A stretch of 5,694 nt of DNA from Pyrinomonadaceae bacterium (lineage in GTDB: Bacteria; Acidobacteriota; Blastocatellia; Pyrinomonadales; Pyrinomonadaceae). Under the pieces are notes generated by a model that searched no databases, was not told the DNA's origin, and saw only the letters and a program-made list of their open reading frames with translations. The stretch is from the NCBI GenBank assembly GCA_013812565.1, contig JACCTF010000580.1:1-5694 (forward strand), in the 5' to 3' direction. The stretch's first letter is position 1. Each line of letters opens with the position of its first letter. Below, one piece after another: positions 5,454-5,694 of this stretch. The translations under genes were made by a program, and so were the position numbers.

Positions 5454-5694
5454 GTGAAGAACAAGACACAAGAATCAATTGAAAGTCGCCCCCAACCTAA
5501 AGACGCACCGGTGCGGATAGGCAGCGGTTTTGCACGCAAAGACCTCCTCGGCATAGGCGAACTTTCCGCCGCCGAGATTACGCACGTGCTCGACGTGTCC
5601 GAGTCTTTCCGCGACATCGCCCAACGCGAAATCAAAAAAGTTCCGACGCTTCGCGGACGCACGGTTATCAATCTTTTCTTCGAACCGTCAACGC
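5454..5694 (+). CDS. pyrB: Aspartate carbamoyltransferase catalytic subunit, N-terminal part
   Basis: PyrB joins carbamoyl phosphate and aspartate to give N-carbamoyl-aspartate, the second step of pyrimidine synthesis. Only 80 codons are in the window. They show [17 protein letters not shown] (about residues 26-42), [21 protein letters not shown] (57-77, in adjoining parts), the last being the start of the carbamoyl-phosphate-binding S-T-R-T-R motif, cut by the edge. The first ~25 residues are a polar extension (rich in K, Q, E, S, P) absent from Bacillus PyrB. GTG5454 is the only start codon between the in-frame pyrR stop and the conserved part except GTG5511, which would begin [11 protein letters not shown]. 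Neither has a Shine-Dalgarno; the terminator T-tract occupies the usual ribosome-binding position for GTG5454. Same strand and frame as pyrR, so the pair is probably an operon. Confidence 0.94.
   Translation, partial: MKNKTQESIESRPQPKDAPVRIGSGFARKDLLGIGELSAAEITHVLDVSESFRDIAQREIKKVPTLRGRTVINLFFEPST

Noticed and set aside
5294..5671. Minus-strand open frame of 125 codons antisense to pyrR and pyrB
   Set aside because: It spans the end of pyrR, the terminator and pyrB, all clearly identified on the plus strand.

Overview
The window looks like a chromosomal stretch of a moderately GC-rich Gram-negative-type bacterium. Divergent pyr genes, an exported DUF3108-type protein and gaps filled with short-period inverted repeats would fit an Acidobacteriota (Blastocatellia-like) genome. 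That placement is an inference from general familiarity, not from a marker gene.

Layout from left to right. At 1-821, minus strand, lies an exported DUF3108-family protein whose C-terminus runs off the left edge. The 283-bp gap at 822-1104 has no credible gene but holds two inverted-repeat elements, one of them with arms made of 8-bp tandem units. At 1105-1854, minus, is an alpha/beta hydrolase, 28 bp downstream of pyrF (1883-2623, minus; orotidine 5'-phosphate decarboxylase). A 230-bp gap with a GC-rich inverted repeat separates pyrF from pyrD (2854-3969, minus; class 2 dihydroorotate dehydrogenase). A 225-bp gap follows, with an inverted repeat whose arms are 7-bp tandem units. Next is an unrecognised gene (4195 to about 4728, minus). 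A short divergent intergenic region precedes pyrR (4854-5423, plus), a strong intrinsic terminator, and the first 80 codons of pyrB (5454 to the right edge, plus).

The theme is de novo pyrimidine synthesis. PyrB makes carbamoyl-aspartate (second step), PyrD oxidises dihydroorotate to orotate with quinone (fourth step), and PyrF decarboxylates OMP to UMP (last step). PyrR is the UMP/PRPP-sensing RNA-binding attenuation protein, also with uracil phosphoribosyltransferase activity. The genes sit on two divergent arms: pyrR-pyrB to the right, and the unknown gene, pyrD, pyrF, the hydrolase and the DUF3108 gene to the left. The terminator in the 30-bp pyrR-pyrB gap is the best candidate for a PyrR-controlled attenuator.

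I see no CRISPR array, tRNA, rRNA, transposase or phage gene, and no convincing new multi-gene system. The points most worth checking are the pyrR-pyrB attenuator, the set of different inverted-repeat elements that fills every gap of the leftward arm, and the unrecognised gene facing pyrR.
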